Source: Lewinellaceae bacterium
GTDB lineage: Bacteria; Bacteroidota; Bacteroidia; Chitinophagales; Saprospiraceae
Assembly (NCBI GenBank): GCA_020636095.1
Contig: JACJYN010000004.1
Coordinates: forward strand, 868,001 to 932,000
Direction of reading: 5' to 3'
DNA: 64,000 nucleotides
Part shown: positions 27,903 to 38,500 of the stretch, in pieces
Numbering within the stretch: position 1 is the first letter of the stretch
Layout of the letters: each line of letters starts with the position of its first letter
Notes under the pieces: model-generated
Told to the model about the DNA's origin: nothing
The model's input: only the letters and a program-made list of their open reading frames with translations
Databases searched by the model: none
Made by a program: the position numbers and the translations under genes

Positions 27903-28125
27903 GTACCCAGAACAGTTCATGAAGAAAGTGCGCCTGCACGGCAACTCCATGATCGCTTTCAACATCACCTACGACGCCAATGTGCTGTTGCCTTCGGGCA
28001 TCGCCCTGGGGCGCGGCGTCAGCACCGGCTTCGGCTGGCAGGCGCCGGCTAGGGTTGGTGTGCGGCAGGATAAGCCTCGTGAGGAACGCAGGAGAGAGGA
28101 GGCTTCGGCGGCGGAAAACGGTTGA
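27903..28125 (+). pseudogene. cas6: cas6 C-terminal remnant 2
   Basis: Continues FMKKVRLHGNSMIAFNITYD, ANVLLPSGIALGRGVSTGFG, then the same run-on tail as remnant 1 (VRQDKPREERRREEAS). It begins right after the degenerate end of array 1. Only the last 40 percent of Cas6 is present. Confidence 0.72.
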
Positions 28126-28236
28126 CAAAACGCTGCCTAAAGCGGCATACCAACGCAAAATTGACAGAACAGGAACCAAGTCTCAAAAAAGGCCGTTATC
28201 TTTAGTCACTATTTGCTTTCACTATATTCGAATTTT

Positions 28237-28585
28237 ATGACCAACCGAATCGAATCGAATCCCTATCTCTCCACTGCGCAAATGAGCCAGATCAGAACGC
28301 TTTGCACCCAATACCGGGTGGTAAGCCTCCACCTCTTCGGCTCTGCGGTCACCGGTACCATTTCCGGGAGGACAGCGATGTGGATCTCCTGGTTCGCTTC
28401 CAGGAGATGGATCTTCTCGAATACGCTGATAACTTTTTCGACTTTCTCGATGAATTGCGGAAGGTGGCAAAAGAGAGGTAGACCTGGTCATTGAAAAGGA
28501 CCTTTCCAATCCATTACTGATCGAAGAGATCAACGCCAATAAAGCCCTAATCTATGAGCAAGAAGATTCAAAAGTGGTTGCTTGA
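28237..28585 (+). pseudogene. mntA: MntA-like nucleotidyltransferase antitoxin, frame-disrupted
   Basis: Reads MTNRIESNPYLSTAQMSQIR, then LHLFGSAVTG, after a frame change FREDSDVDLLVRFQEM (GS-x10-DxD), and after another VDLVIEKDLSN with the third catalytic Asp. This is the minimal nucleotidyltransferase that AMPylates HepT. The stop overlaps the HepT start by 32 nt. Confidence 0.8.
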
Positions 28586-28890
28586 TATAAGGGCATCCAT
28601 TGAGGCTATTCAGTCCTTCCTCAGCGATAATCCGGATTTTGAATATTATCAGAACAACCTGATGTTAAGAAGGGCAGTTGAAAGAGAACTCGAGATTCTG
28701 GGAGAGGCGGTTAACCGTATTCTGAAACAACAACCGGACTATCCCTCACCGATGCCCGGCGGATAGTTGACCTTCGCAACCACATTATCCATAGATATGA
28801 CAACGTATCTGATGAAATAATATGGGGGATACTCCACAAAATCTGCCTATTCTAATATCGGAAGTCGAATCGCTAATTCAGAAAGGATAG
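28554..28890 (+). pseudogene. hepT: HepT-like RNase toxin, frame-disrupted near the end
   Basis: Starts MSKKIQKWLLDIRASIEAIQ. The R-x4-H-x-Y active site is present as RNHIIHRYDNV, but a frame change near 28755 separates it from the N-terminal part. It ends SEVESLIQKG. HepT cleaves tRNA ends and is neutralised by MntA. The pair sits between array 1 and the second cas module, a common place for addiction modules that keep CRISPR loci. Confidence 0.8.
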
Positions 28891-28929
28891 GCGTTTTCTA
28901 CTTTGCTTATTTCCCCTCGGTTTTGCACT

Positions 28930-29124
28930 GCTATGGGCTACCGCTTACCCGAACGCCTGGAAGTCAACCTCCACGAGATACAGTTTATGAAGAAGGTTCG
29001 CCTCCACGGCAACCCCATGATCGCCTTCAATATCACCTACAACGCCAATGTGCTGCTGCCCTCCGGCATCGCCCTCGGGCGCGGCGTCAGCACTGGCTTT
29101 GGCTGGCAGGCGCCAGCCGGGTAG
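28930..29124 (+). pseudogene. cas6: cas6 C-terminal remnant 3
   Basis: LPERLEVNLHEIQFMKKVRL, then FNITYNANVLLPSGIALGRG and VSTGFGWQ. The copy and its about 180-bp downstream flank match those of remnant 1, including GCGCCCGAGG...TAGCCAA, so both derive from the same duplicated block. Confidence 0.72.
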
Positions 29125-29300
29125 ATCTGCGGCAGGATAAGGGCCTGGGAGGAACGGGAGGAGGCTTCGGCGGCGGAAAACGGTTGACAACTCGAACGCC
29201 AATAGAACACGAGCGTAGCGACTGATGCCCGCCTGCTGTGCCGCATAGTGGCAGGGAATGAAATGGAATAAATGGGCGCCCGAGGGTAGCCAACATGCAA

Positions 29301-29415
29301 GGAAAGCAGAAAAAAGAGCTCTTTGACACAATTGGATGCTGTTAAAGCATTTCCGTTCGGGAAGCGACACCTCTTTGTTCAGGCGAGTACTTGGGGAGGC
29401 GTCACTTCACTTACC
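29301..29415. repeat. Dispersed repeat, copy 3 (leader-like)
   Basis: AAAAAAGAGCTCTTTGACAC, TTGGATG, GCATTTCCGTTCGGGAAGCG and ACACCTCTTTGTTCAGGC: nearly the whole of copy 1 at 20872. Confidence 0.6.
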
Positions 29416-29507
29416 CTCTCTATCTTCCCTCCCCTATTCTCAATCTCCTCAATATTTTTTATTACATTGCAACATTGTATAATCCATATCAAAACCCATT
29501 TCGTTTT

Positions 29508-29810
29508 ATGAAAAACTTCCAATTCGATGGCATACCGTCAGTACTTCTTCGTCGGCATTGCCGCTTTTTTGATCACCGGCATTACGTTCGGCATCGCCCT
29601 GCCCTGGTACCGTCACCCTGGTGCAGCAATGGAAATACCAGCCATACACTGGTCGAAGGGCGGCGGCTGAAGTTCTACGGCAGCGGAGGAGAGCTCTTTG
29701 GCAAGTACATCGTATGGTGGATCCTCACGATCATCACCCTGGGCATCTATTCCATCGCGGTATATCCCCGGTTCACCAAATGGACGATAGAACGGACGGA
29801 TTTCGCCTGA
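29508..29810 (+). pseudogene. DUF898 membrane protein, frame-disrupted
   Basis: Starts MKNFQFDG, the usual opening of this family, then in other frames FFVGIAAFLITGITFGIALP and GRRLKFYGSGGELFGKYIVW then WILTIITLGIYSI. These are small inner-membrane proteins of unknown role. If GGTACC at 29606-29611 is read as GGCC the text becomes PWAVTLVQQWKY and the frame is restored, so it is probably intact in the organism. Confidence 0.72.
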
Positions 29811-29980
29811 ATCCATTTCTCTCCCTCCGAAATGCAACTTAACATTGTCCCATCCGTACAAGAAGGGTCCGTTATCATAAGATGCTTTTAAACAACCGGT
29901 GGATAGCAGCCGGACGTTCCCCAGCCACTTCCTGGACAGGCAAGCGGCGGCTATCCATCTGGTTATCCAAACGTTCCACT

Positions 29981-31299
29981 ATGAGTAAAACTACCATTCC
30001 CAATGGCGCTGCCAATGGCGCCACTCCCTCCCTGGCGGAGATGCTGCCGGCATTTGAAACGGACGCCCGCTTCGGCGAGGAGCATAGCCGAAAAAAGTGG
30101 GCGGCGACCCGCTGGTCCTTCAGAATTTCCTGTTCATGTTCTACGACCAGGATAATGTCACTGCCTCGCTGCGGCAGGAGATTTACCAGATTGACCGGGA
30201 GAATGAACGCCACAAGAGTCGGTCAAACAGTACCGGCAGGAGGTGGACGCCCTGCGCGGCAGCACCCAGAATTTCATTACCGAGCGCGGTGCCTGGTTGC
30301 CGAACGGCAGCATGAGATCGCTCATAAGCGCGTGGAGATTCGCCGCATCAAAGGGGCGATTATACATTACTGGGCACCAATGCTCACCCGGTACCAACCG
30401 CCTGGCGTACTGGATCGCGGTGGTAATCCTCCTGGTGCTGACCGCCTACCTCATCAGCTTTTATGCTTCGGTGGTGTACAATGCTTTCCTGCTCGACCCC
30501 TGGCGCTGGTAGCCCGGCAGGCGGAGTCCGGTAGCTTTTCGACCGTCACCATCACCAACGTGCGCGCCTTTCCGATGGCTTACTACGAGTACGGGCTGCT
30601 GGGGTCGTGTTCTTGCTGAGCGGCGCCTTCGTTTTTATTACCCTGGGCTTCCTGCTTTACTGGTTCAGCCATTCCAAGAGCAGTTTCTGGCACTATGTAC
30701 TCTACTTTTTCACTTTCCTGTTCGACGCCTTCCTGGTACTTATGAGATCGTGCAGAAAATCCACCTGTCGCAGTCGCTGGTCACCGAACAGCAAGACTGG
30801 GTTTTCCGCATGGCTTCCAGAATGCTGAGTTTTATATCATCCTCTTCGCCGGTTTTGGCATCTACCTGGTATGGGGCTGCTCCTGAAGTACGTGCTGGAA
30901 GAGTTCCATAAAATCCTGCCCGCTATTTCCGGCATCAAGCGGCGGCGGGCGGAGATCAGCCGCCTGGAACAGGAGATAAAAGAGACACATACCCAATTCG
31001 GAGAAAAAATTCAGTACCTTACTCAAAAGGCGGATGAGATCGAACAAAGGGAGGTGGGCTTTTTCGTCCACGCCCTGGAACAAAATGAAGCGCGGATCAA
31101 CTCCCTGCGGGAGAAGCTGCGCAACCACCTGCAAAGCAGCGGCTCTTCCGCCCAAAGCCTGCGGGTGCACATCACGTCCTTCCTCACCGGCTGGTGCAAG
31201 AGCATCCATGGCGCGCGCCCGGAGGAGGAGGCGAAAACCATGGTGGCGGAATGCCACAAGGTGGTCAATAACTTTTATCAAACGATTGGCTTAAACTAA
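29981..31299 (+). pseudogene. Four-TM coiled-coil membrane protein, frame-disrupted
   Basis: Not a family I can name. It starts MSKTTIPNGAANGATPSLAE, then a soluble segment (LVLQNFLFMFYDQDN ... LRQEIYQIDRENERHK) and four hydrophobic spans: ANRLAYWIAVVILLVLTAYL, GVVFLLSGAFVFITLGFLLY, WHYVLYFFTFLFDAFLAYEI and FYIILFAGFGIYLVWGLLLK. The intact C-terminal part (from 30871) is a coiled coil, EISRLEQEIKETHTQFGEKI onward. Reading GGTACC at 30390-30395 as GGCC rejoins two frames as GTNAHPANRLAYW. It is 4 bp upstream of the vWA lipoprotein, so they are one operon. Confidence 0.6.
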
Positions 31300-31303
31300 A
31301 GGC

Positions 31304-32189
31304 TATGCGTACTATTTTCAGCATTTTTTTCTCGCAGCCTGGGTACTGGCCCATTACGGCTGCGGCGGAGCGCCCGGCGCATCTACTCAGGCAGGCAACC
31401 CTCAATCCGGCAAGGTAGAGCCGATCAATGTGGTAGTTGTCCTGGACTTGTCCAACCGCCTGGTGAAAACACACCGGCATACCGATAAAGACCAGGCTAT
31501 CATCCAGTCGGTTTTGAAAATTTTTGACGAGCGGCAAAAACGGCAGGCCTACATTACTTCCAACGACCTCCTGCGCCTGGTCGTCGCCCCCAGCCGGATG
31601 TGCCAACCAGCGCCAACGACAGCATGCGGATCGATATGGGGAGAAACGGTAAAGTGGGCAACAAATCCTTGATGTACCTGCCCAAATTCAAGGCAGAACG
31701 GGAACGGTTTGAACGCAGCCTGTCCAGGCTGTATGAGCAAGCCCCTACCCAACCCTTTACCGGCGCCGACTTGTACACTTTCTTCTGTACCGAACTGCCC
31801 AGGAATTTTGCCGACCCCAACCGCAAAACCAAGGTGCTGGTGCTAACCGACGGCTACCTTGAGTTCGACCGGGCGTACCTCTCCCGCCGCCCGGATTGTA
31901 CCTACATGCGGGAACTGGATAAGATGCGAAGGGAAAAGGATAATTGGAAGTAGTGCTTCGACAAAAGAAACTGGGCTTGTGCCCTTGCCCCGCCCAGCAG
32001 TTTTCCAATACGGAAGTGCTATTCCTGGAAACCGCCCCCCTCTTCAAAGGCGCTTCCGTCTACGAATTTCCTATAATCGAACACTACTGGACAACCCTGG
32101 TTCGACAGCATAGGCCTGCCCGCCAGCATCGAGCCATACGACGCCATGGTATCAGGTATCGAAGATAAGATCCGCACTTTTTGCAATGA
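31304..32189 (+). pseudogene. vWA-domain lipoprotein, frame-disrupted
   Basis: With frames joined the N-terminus reads MRTIFSIFFLAAWVLAHYGC, a signal peptide with lipobox Cys. The next strand INVVVVLDLSNRLVKTH is the first strand of a von Willebrand A domain with a reduced MIDAS (D-x-S without the second Ser), and KVLVLTDGYLEFDRAYLS carries the later MIDAS Asp. The C-terminus ends YDAMVSGIEDKIRTF. It is probably lipid-anchored in the periplasm and follows the four-TM protein; cas1 follows after a short repeat tract. Confidence 0.62.
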
Positions 32190-32221
32190 CCCCAACACCC
32201 CAATTTCAGGAAGACATACCA

Positions 32222-32302
32222 TACCACATCACCACATCATCACCACATCACCACATCATCACATCACCACATCACCACATCACCACATCACCACATCACC
32301 CC
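32222..32302. repeat. Low-complexity CATCAC tract upstream of cas1
   Basis: About 80 bp of CATCACCACAT-type units between the vWA gene and the cas1 start. It could be unstable and lies where the cas1 ribosome-binding site should be. Confidence 0.7.
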
Positions 32303-32309
32303 TACTCCC

Positions 32310-33299
32310 ATGCAAGTATACCTCGACCCTACGGCGCTTTCCTCGGCGTGCGCAACGGCATGTTCTACATCAAACCCCGCCACGGGGAAGGACAAACCCT
32401 GCCCCTGCGCAAGGTGAAACCATCTTCCTCTGCCGGGGGTGCGGGTGAGCACCGACGCCCTGGAGCTAGCCATCTGTTCCGGCATACCGGTGCTGCTCAC
32501 CGACGGCATCAGTACCGCTGGGGCAAGTGTGGAGCGGACAGTTCGGCTCCATCGCCACCATCCGGAAGAAGGTACCTGTTCTCCCTGAGCCTGCCGGGGC
32601 TGTACTACGTGGCGGGGGCTGCTCCGGCGCCGGGCGGAAGGGCAGCTGAAAATGCTTACCGCCTCAAAGAGCAATACCGGCTGCAGGTGGAGGGATGGGA
32701 CAGAGGAACAGAGGTGATACAAGGGATCATCGAACGGCACAAGACGGTGAAAGGACTGCAAGACAAGGAAGCGCTCAAGCAAACCCTCCGGGGTTGGGAA
32801 GGTACCGCCACCCGCCACTATTTCCAGCTGCTGGCTTCCGCTATGCCGCCGGCGTACGCTTTCAATCTAGCGCAGCAAGCGCCCGGCTTACGACCCCTTC
32901 AACGCCCTGCTCAACTACCTCTACGGCATGCTCTACCCTATGGTGGAACTGGCGCAGATGAAGTACCGGACTCGATCCCTACAATGGCATCCTGCACGCC
33001 GATGAGTACAACCGCCCTACCCTGGTGTTCGATATGATCGAACCCTACCGGCACTGGGCGGAATGGATCGCTAGCCAAGCTGTGCATCGAAAGTATGCTG
33101 CCCGGAGATGCTTTCGAGGACAGCGAGCGGAGGGCTACTGGCTGGGCTCTTTTACCCCGGGAAGAGCGTCGTCATCGACACCTTCCTGAAATACCTGGAC
33201 GAAAAAGTGACGCAACAGGGCCATTTGCGCCGCCGCGCCACCCACATCGACCTCGACGCGCTGCGGCTGGCGGGAGGGTTGAGGGAGATGGGGGTTTGA
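32310..33299 (+). pseudogene. cas1: Cas1 integrase (adaptation module 2), frame-disrupted
   Basis: Starts MQVYLDPYGAFLGVRNGMFY. Core motifs appear in successive frames: YDPFNALLNYLYGMLYPMVE (catalytic Glu), YNGILHADEYNRPTLVFDMI (His, Asp) and EPYRHWAEWIA, ending DLDALRLAGGLREMGV. Length would be about 330 residues. The sequence is well diverged from the other Cas1 in this window, so this is a separate adaptation lineage. An ISAs1 element has inserted directly behind it. Confidence 0.82.
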
Positions 33300-33335
33300 G
33301 GGAGGTGAGGAGGTGAGAGGGTGAGGGGGTGAGAG

Positions 33336-34578
33336 CAGGGCTAACGCATCATAGAAAATTATATACAATTTCAGTGCAGCCGGCCGGCTGCTTTAATCGT
33401 TTTCTATAGATGGAAGACCAAAGAACACTGCTGCGCGACCATCCGCTGAAGCCTATGCTAGATAGCCTGGATGACCCTCGCAACCAAGAACTAACGCTAT
33501 ATCCGTTAGCAGAAATTTTTTTTCTGGCCATTATCGGAGCCCTATGCGGGTGTGACGAATTAACGGTGGTGTCAGCCTTTGGCCAAGAGAAGTTGCCATG
33601 GTTTCGCCATTACTATCCCTTCAAGCACGGCATCCCTTCGCACGATACATTGAACCGGGTGTTGGGGCTAATCGACAAACGGGCTTTTGAACGGGTATTT
33701 GTGCAGTGGGTTGCCCAACATTTCGGCCTGCCACAGGAAGAGCTTGTCAACTTTGACGGCAAACGCCTCAACAGCAGCGCCAACCGAGCGGATCAATCTA
33801 AGAAGCGCAATGAAGGGGGGCAATACGCCGAGATCATCGTAAATGCCTATGCCTCCGGGGCCGGCATCGTCCTGGCCCAGAATAATGTATCGGATAAGAT
33901 GGATGAAGTGCGGGGTGCACTGGAATTGCTAGAGTGGTTATCGCTGGAAGGTTGCTGTGTTTCAGGCGATAGTAACTTTTGTGGCCGCAACATTATTGAC
34001 AAAATAATCGCCTCCAAGGCCGATTACCTGCTTGCCCTGAAAGGGAAGTCTCCTGTGCTGCTGGAAGCGGTGAGCACGGCGTTTTCCCAAGAGCAAACTA
34101 AGAAAACGGTTTTTCAGACAGAAGAGACATAGTATGGGCGCCATGAAAAAAGGATATATCGGGTAATCCAGGCGGAGGAATTGCCACAGCAGGCGACACA
34201 ATCTTATACTCAGCTGAGGCAGATTATCGAAGTTACTCGTTTTCGCACCGTCACCAGGACAGGCCAATATACCGAGGAAACGCACTATTATATCACTAGC
34301 CTGGATGAGGAGCCCGAGGAGCTTGCTTATAAAATCCGAAAACACTGGGCTATCGAAAACCAGTTGCATTACGTATTGGACGTAGCCTATGGGGAGGACG
34401 ACAGCCGGGTGAGGACTAAAAATGCGGCGACTAACCTCAGCCTTATCCGTAAGATCGCCCTGAACTTATTGCGCAAAAGCCCACAGCCCGGAAGCATCAA
34501 GATCAAGCGCATGAGGTGTGCCGTCTCGGACGAGCAACGCGAAAATGTATTGAAAAATATCATGATGCGTTAGCCCTG
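33336..34578 (+). mobile_element. ISAs1-family insertion sequence with target duplication
   Basis: Perfect 17-bp inverted ends: CAGGGCTAACGCATCAT at 33336-33352 and its complement at 34562-34578. Both flanks read GGGGTGAGAG (33326-33335 and 34579-34588), a 10-bp target duplication, although the site is in a GTGAGAGG-rich tract. The transposase fills the element. It splits the cas1 gene from the following secreted protein and cas2 genes. Confidence 0.88.
33410..34573 (+). pseudogene. ISAs1-family transposase with internal TAG
   Basis: Starts MEDQRTLLRDHPLKPMLDSL. The DDE_Tnp_1-associated start (DPRNQELTLYPLAEIFFLAI) is followed by NFDGKRL (first catalytic Asp) and GDSNFCGRNI. HYYITSLDEEPEELAYKIRK and HWAIENQLHYVLDVAYGEDD hold the last acidic residues. 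A single in-frame TAG occurs after TEET at about 34130, where HGRHEKR is expected. All other sequence is in one frame, so the element was recently active. Confidence 0.88.
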
Positions 34579-34671
34579 GGGGTGAGAGGGGGGAGAGGGT
34601 GATGAGGTGAGAGGGTGATGAGGTGAGAGGGTGAGAGGGTGAGAAGACATTTCAAATTAAAACAATATCAC

Positions 34672-35251
34672 ATGAAAACAAAAATTTTATTATTCAGCTG
34701 CTTTCTCTGGGCCGCCCTGGCCGGCGCTCAATCCAATGACATACCGATCATCAGCGCGGAGGATCTGATGGACGCCTTTCACGAAGAAGCCGCCAACCGG
34801 ATCGAAGAAGCCCTTCAGGAAGAAGAGGCGGAAGACAGCGTCGCCTGGGTGCCCGACATGGACGAGTGGGAAGAAACCTTCCGAACGTCCGAATGGGACG
34901 CCGTGATCAGCGACCGCCCCGAAGGGCGCCGCATTGGCTGCATCTGTATGGACGGCAGCCCACAGGATGAAAAGGGGCGCGGCGCCTGCGCCGGCTACGG
35001 GGGCGTCCGCTTCTGGCTCTACCAAAACGGCGACTCCATCATCATGGACCCCACCCGGCGGCACTACAGCCATCCGGCTCCCTTTACCGATGAAGAAAAA
35101 GAGCGCCTGGCGGTACTACAACGAAAACGAACGAGCAGCCTACGGCGCCGGAAGCGGCGGCGATGACTTCGCCCACATTGTCATGGTCATGATGGTCTGC
35201 ATCACCATCGGCTACGTGGGCCGCCTGTACTTCACTCACGGCTCCGACTGA
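34672..35251 (+). pseudogene. Secreted/anchored Cys-rich protein between cas1 and cas2, one frame change
   Basis: A signal peptide (MKTKILLFSCFLWAALAGAQ) is followed by an acidic helical part (FHEEAANRIEEALQEEEAED), a Cys/Gly segment (RIGCICMDGSPQDEKGRGAC then GYGGVRFWLYQNGDSIIMD) and, after one frame change near 35110, a C-terminal membrane span (FAHIVMVMMVCITIGYVGRL). The expected protein is about 190 residues, anchored with most of it outside the cytoplasm. Its TGA stop shares a base with the cas2 ATG (TGATG). I know no family for it. Confidence 0.6.
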
Positions 35252-35563
35252 TGAGCAGCTATTTTATCAGTTATGACATTGCCGACGACCGCCTGCGTGA
35301 AAAAATAGCGAGTACCTCTTACAACGCGAAGGGTGTACCCGGGTGCAGAAATCCGTATTCTTCGCGCCCAAGTTTGCCATCAAAGAGCTGCGGTACTGCG
35401 AGTACTGCGGTCTGCACGCTCTGGCGAACGGAAAGCTGGAAGACAACGACAGCATCCTGTGCGTCCCGGTCACCCAAAAGCACCTCCTGGGGTTGCTCTG
35501 GGAGGGCGAATCGCCAAGTACCTGGAAAGTTCATTGAAAGACCGTTTCCACATTTTGATATGA
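35251..35563 (+). pseudogene. cas2: Cas2 (adaptation module 2), frame-disrupted
   Basis: Starts MSSYFISYDIADDRLREKIA, with the conserved Asp after the first strand. In later frames it continues CTRVQKSVFFAPKFAIKELR, KLEDNDSILCVPVTQKHLLG and YLESSLKDRFHILI. Total about 100 residues. Coupled to the preceding secreted protein by TGATG. CRISPR array 2 begins 100 bp downstream. Confidence 0.8.
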
Positions 35564-38500
35564 AGCCTCTATTTATTCCCATTTTTGATGTATCTTAGCG
35601 AGGCATCCCCCGATGTTGTTTGAAAGTGTTGATTTTAAGAGGTAATATATAATAAGTTGAACGCCTAGGAGTACCGCATCCAGTTAAAGGTTAGGAGACC
35701 GATTAGAAAATTCTTGTAGGAGTACCGCATCCAGTTAAGGTAGGACTGCCCAGTTTCTAATGTCAGCCCAGGGAGGAACGGATTGCTTCCAGTACCGCAT
35801 CCAGTTAAGGTCAGGGACTGCGACAGTTGCGAGGACTGTACTAATTTTAAATGGCTATCTGGGAGTACCGCATCCAGTTAAGGTAGGACTGCGACGATAT
35901 TATTGAAATAAAAAAGGTTTTTCCGCCCTGATTGCATTTGGGAGGGCATATTACCATCCAGTTTGGTAGGACTGCGACGACAGGGATCCAACTTGAGTAA
36001 CTAGCTAGGAGTACCGCATCCAGTTAAGGTAGGACTGCGTTTTTGGTTTGCATTGTTACAATAAGCACTGCCTAGGAGTACCGCATCCAGTTAAGGTAGG
36101 ACTGCGACTTTCACCTTTCTAACCTGGAAAACGGATTCAACCTAGGAGTACCGCATCCAGTTAAGGTAGGACTGCGACGCTATCGACCATCTTAGATGCT
36201 GCCATGTAGTTGATCTAGGAGTACCGCATCCAGTTAAGGTAGGACTGCGACTGAAACGCAACTACAGCCTGTTCGCCAATTTCTACTAGGAGTACCGCAT
36301 CCAGTTAAGGTAGGACTGCGACCAAACAATTGATTTTCAACACATTATCATTGAAGACTAGGAGTACCGCATCCAGTTAAGGTAGGACTGCGACGACATG
36401 AATCGCATATGCTCCCGGATAAGATTCTCCTAGGAGTACCGCATCCAGTTAAGGTAGGACTGCGACAAAATAGCCTGATCGGCTAATACTCCCAAGATTG
36501 CACTAGGAGTACCGCATCCAGTTAAGGTAGGACTGCGACTTAGGGAGAACTTAGTCTCCCTGGCCTTCTGCTCTTCTAGGAGTACCGCATCCAGTTAAGG
36601 TAGGACTGCGACCAGAATTAATTAACTCATAAAACCATTAAATCGTAGCTAGGAGTACCGCATCCAGTTAAGGTAGGACTGCGACCTTATCCTTATTGTT
36701 TTGATTTCGATCTTTATTCCTAGGAGTACCGCATCCAGTTAAGGTAGGACTGCGACAAGTACAGGGTAAGCAGAAGAATGATCTGTATCACTAGGAGTAC
36801 CGCATCCAGTTAAGGTAGGACTGCGACACTCTCTTTATACTTCTCCTTGATTATCTGCAATTTCTAGGAGTACCGCATCCAGTTAAGGTAGGACTGCGAC
36901 TTGTGCGGTAGCCTATCGCCGTACTCTTTAGAAGTTCTAGGAGTACCGCATCCAGTTAAGGTAGGACTGCGACCCGTCTTGGTGAACTTCCCGGCAGTGG
37001 CATCCCAACTAGGAGTACCGCATCCAGTTAAGGTAGGACTGCGACGTATTCGTTACAATCAACGCTGTATCAACGTTGACTAGGAGTACCGCATCCAGTT
37101 AAGGTAGGACTGCGACCAATGCAGCGTTGAGGCTAGTGTAATCGCACGTATCACTAGGAGTACCGCATCCAGTTAAGGTAGGACTGCGACAGCTTCATGA
37201 AGTAAAGGCTTAATACGTAGCTTCCTACTAGGAGTACCGCATCCAGTTAAGGTAGGACTGCGACACAACTGGGGAGTGTTCAGGATATCCCTACCTATCT
37301 AGGAGTACCGCATCCAGTTAAGGTAGGACTGCGACCGGATGACATGCAAAGGGTGCCAGTGTCCATCGACTAGGAGTACCGCATCCAGTTAAGGTAGGAC
37401 TGCGACGATTTTGCTATAAAAGCCATGGAATTAAGCTTAACAGCTAGGAGTACCGCATCCAGTTAAGGTAGGACTGCGACAGCTGGACGTCAAGGTGAAT
37501 CCGAAGGCTTTTCTCTAGGGAGTACCGCATCCAGTTAAGGTAGGACTGCGACAACTTTATAACTTTCCGGTAGTTTATTCATAAATTCCTAGGAGTACCG
37601 CATCCAGTTAAGGTAGGACTGCGACCAATATCCAAAAGCTCGCCGGCCTGTTTCAATTTCCTAGGAGTACCGCATCCAGTTAAGGTAGGACTGCGACTGG
37701 AAACTTGTATCCTTATCCTCAAGGCTGTCCTACTAGGAGTACCGCATCCAGTTAAGGTAGGACTGCGACTGCTTGCTTATTAGTAACGAAATCATCAAAA
37801 GCAACTAGGAGTACCGCATCCAGTTAAGGTAGGACTGCGACCATTAGAGAAGTTTTCAGTACCTCTCACAAAAGGTTCTAGGAGTACCGCATCCAGTTAA
37901 GGTAGGACTGCGACCCACTTTGTTTGGTATGTACCTAGGTTATTTATTCTAGGAGTACCGCATCCAGTTAAGGTAGGACTGCGACTGGACCATCTCCCAC
38001 GACGACTATTCCAGTTACACTAGGAGTACCGCATCCAGTTAAGGTAGGACTGCGACCGCCCTTAAAAGGGGTGGATATGCCGATGATCCCTAGGAGTACC
38101 GCATCCAGTTAAGGTAGGACTGCGACCTTCTCTCTATGTTACTGAAAAGAAGCTGCTAAAATTACTAGGAGTACCGCATCCAGTTAAGGTAGGACTGCGA
38201 CCGAGTTTAAAATGGGAAGAGGCTGTTACACCTCTTCTTACTAGGAGTACCGCATCCAGTTAAGGTAGGACTGCGACTAGCAGAAGCGGACTTGAAAGCG
38301 GGCTCTCCTAAGATTCTAGGAGTACCGCATCCAGTTAAGGTAGGACTGCGACAAGTTGATCGTCGATGGGGGAGATTACGCCTCTATCTAGGAGTACCGC
38401 ATCCAGTTAAGGTAGGACTGCGACGGTATGTGGCCCAGTTGAGGCGCCTCCAGATGGGCTAGGAGTACCGCATCCAGTTAAGGTAGGACTGCGACGTCTT

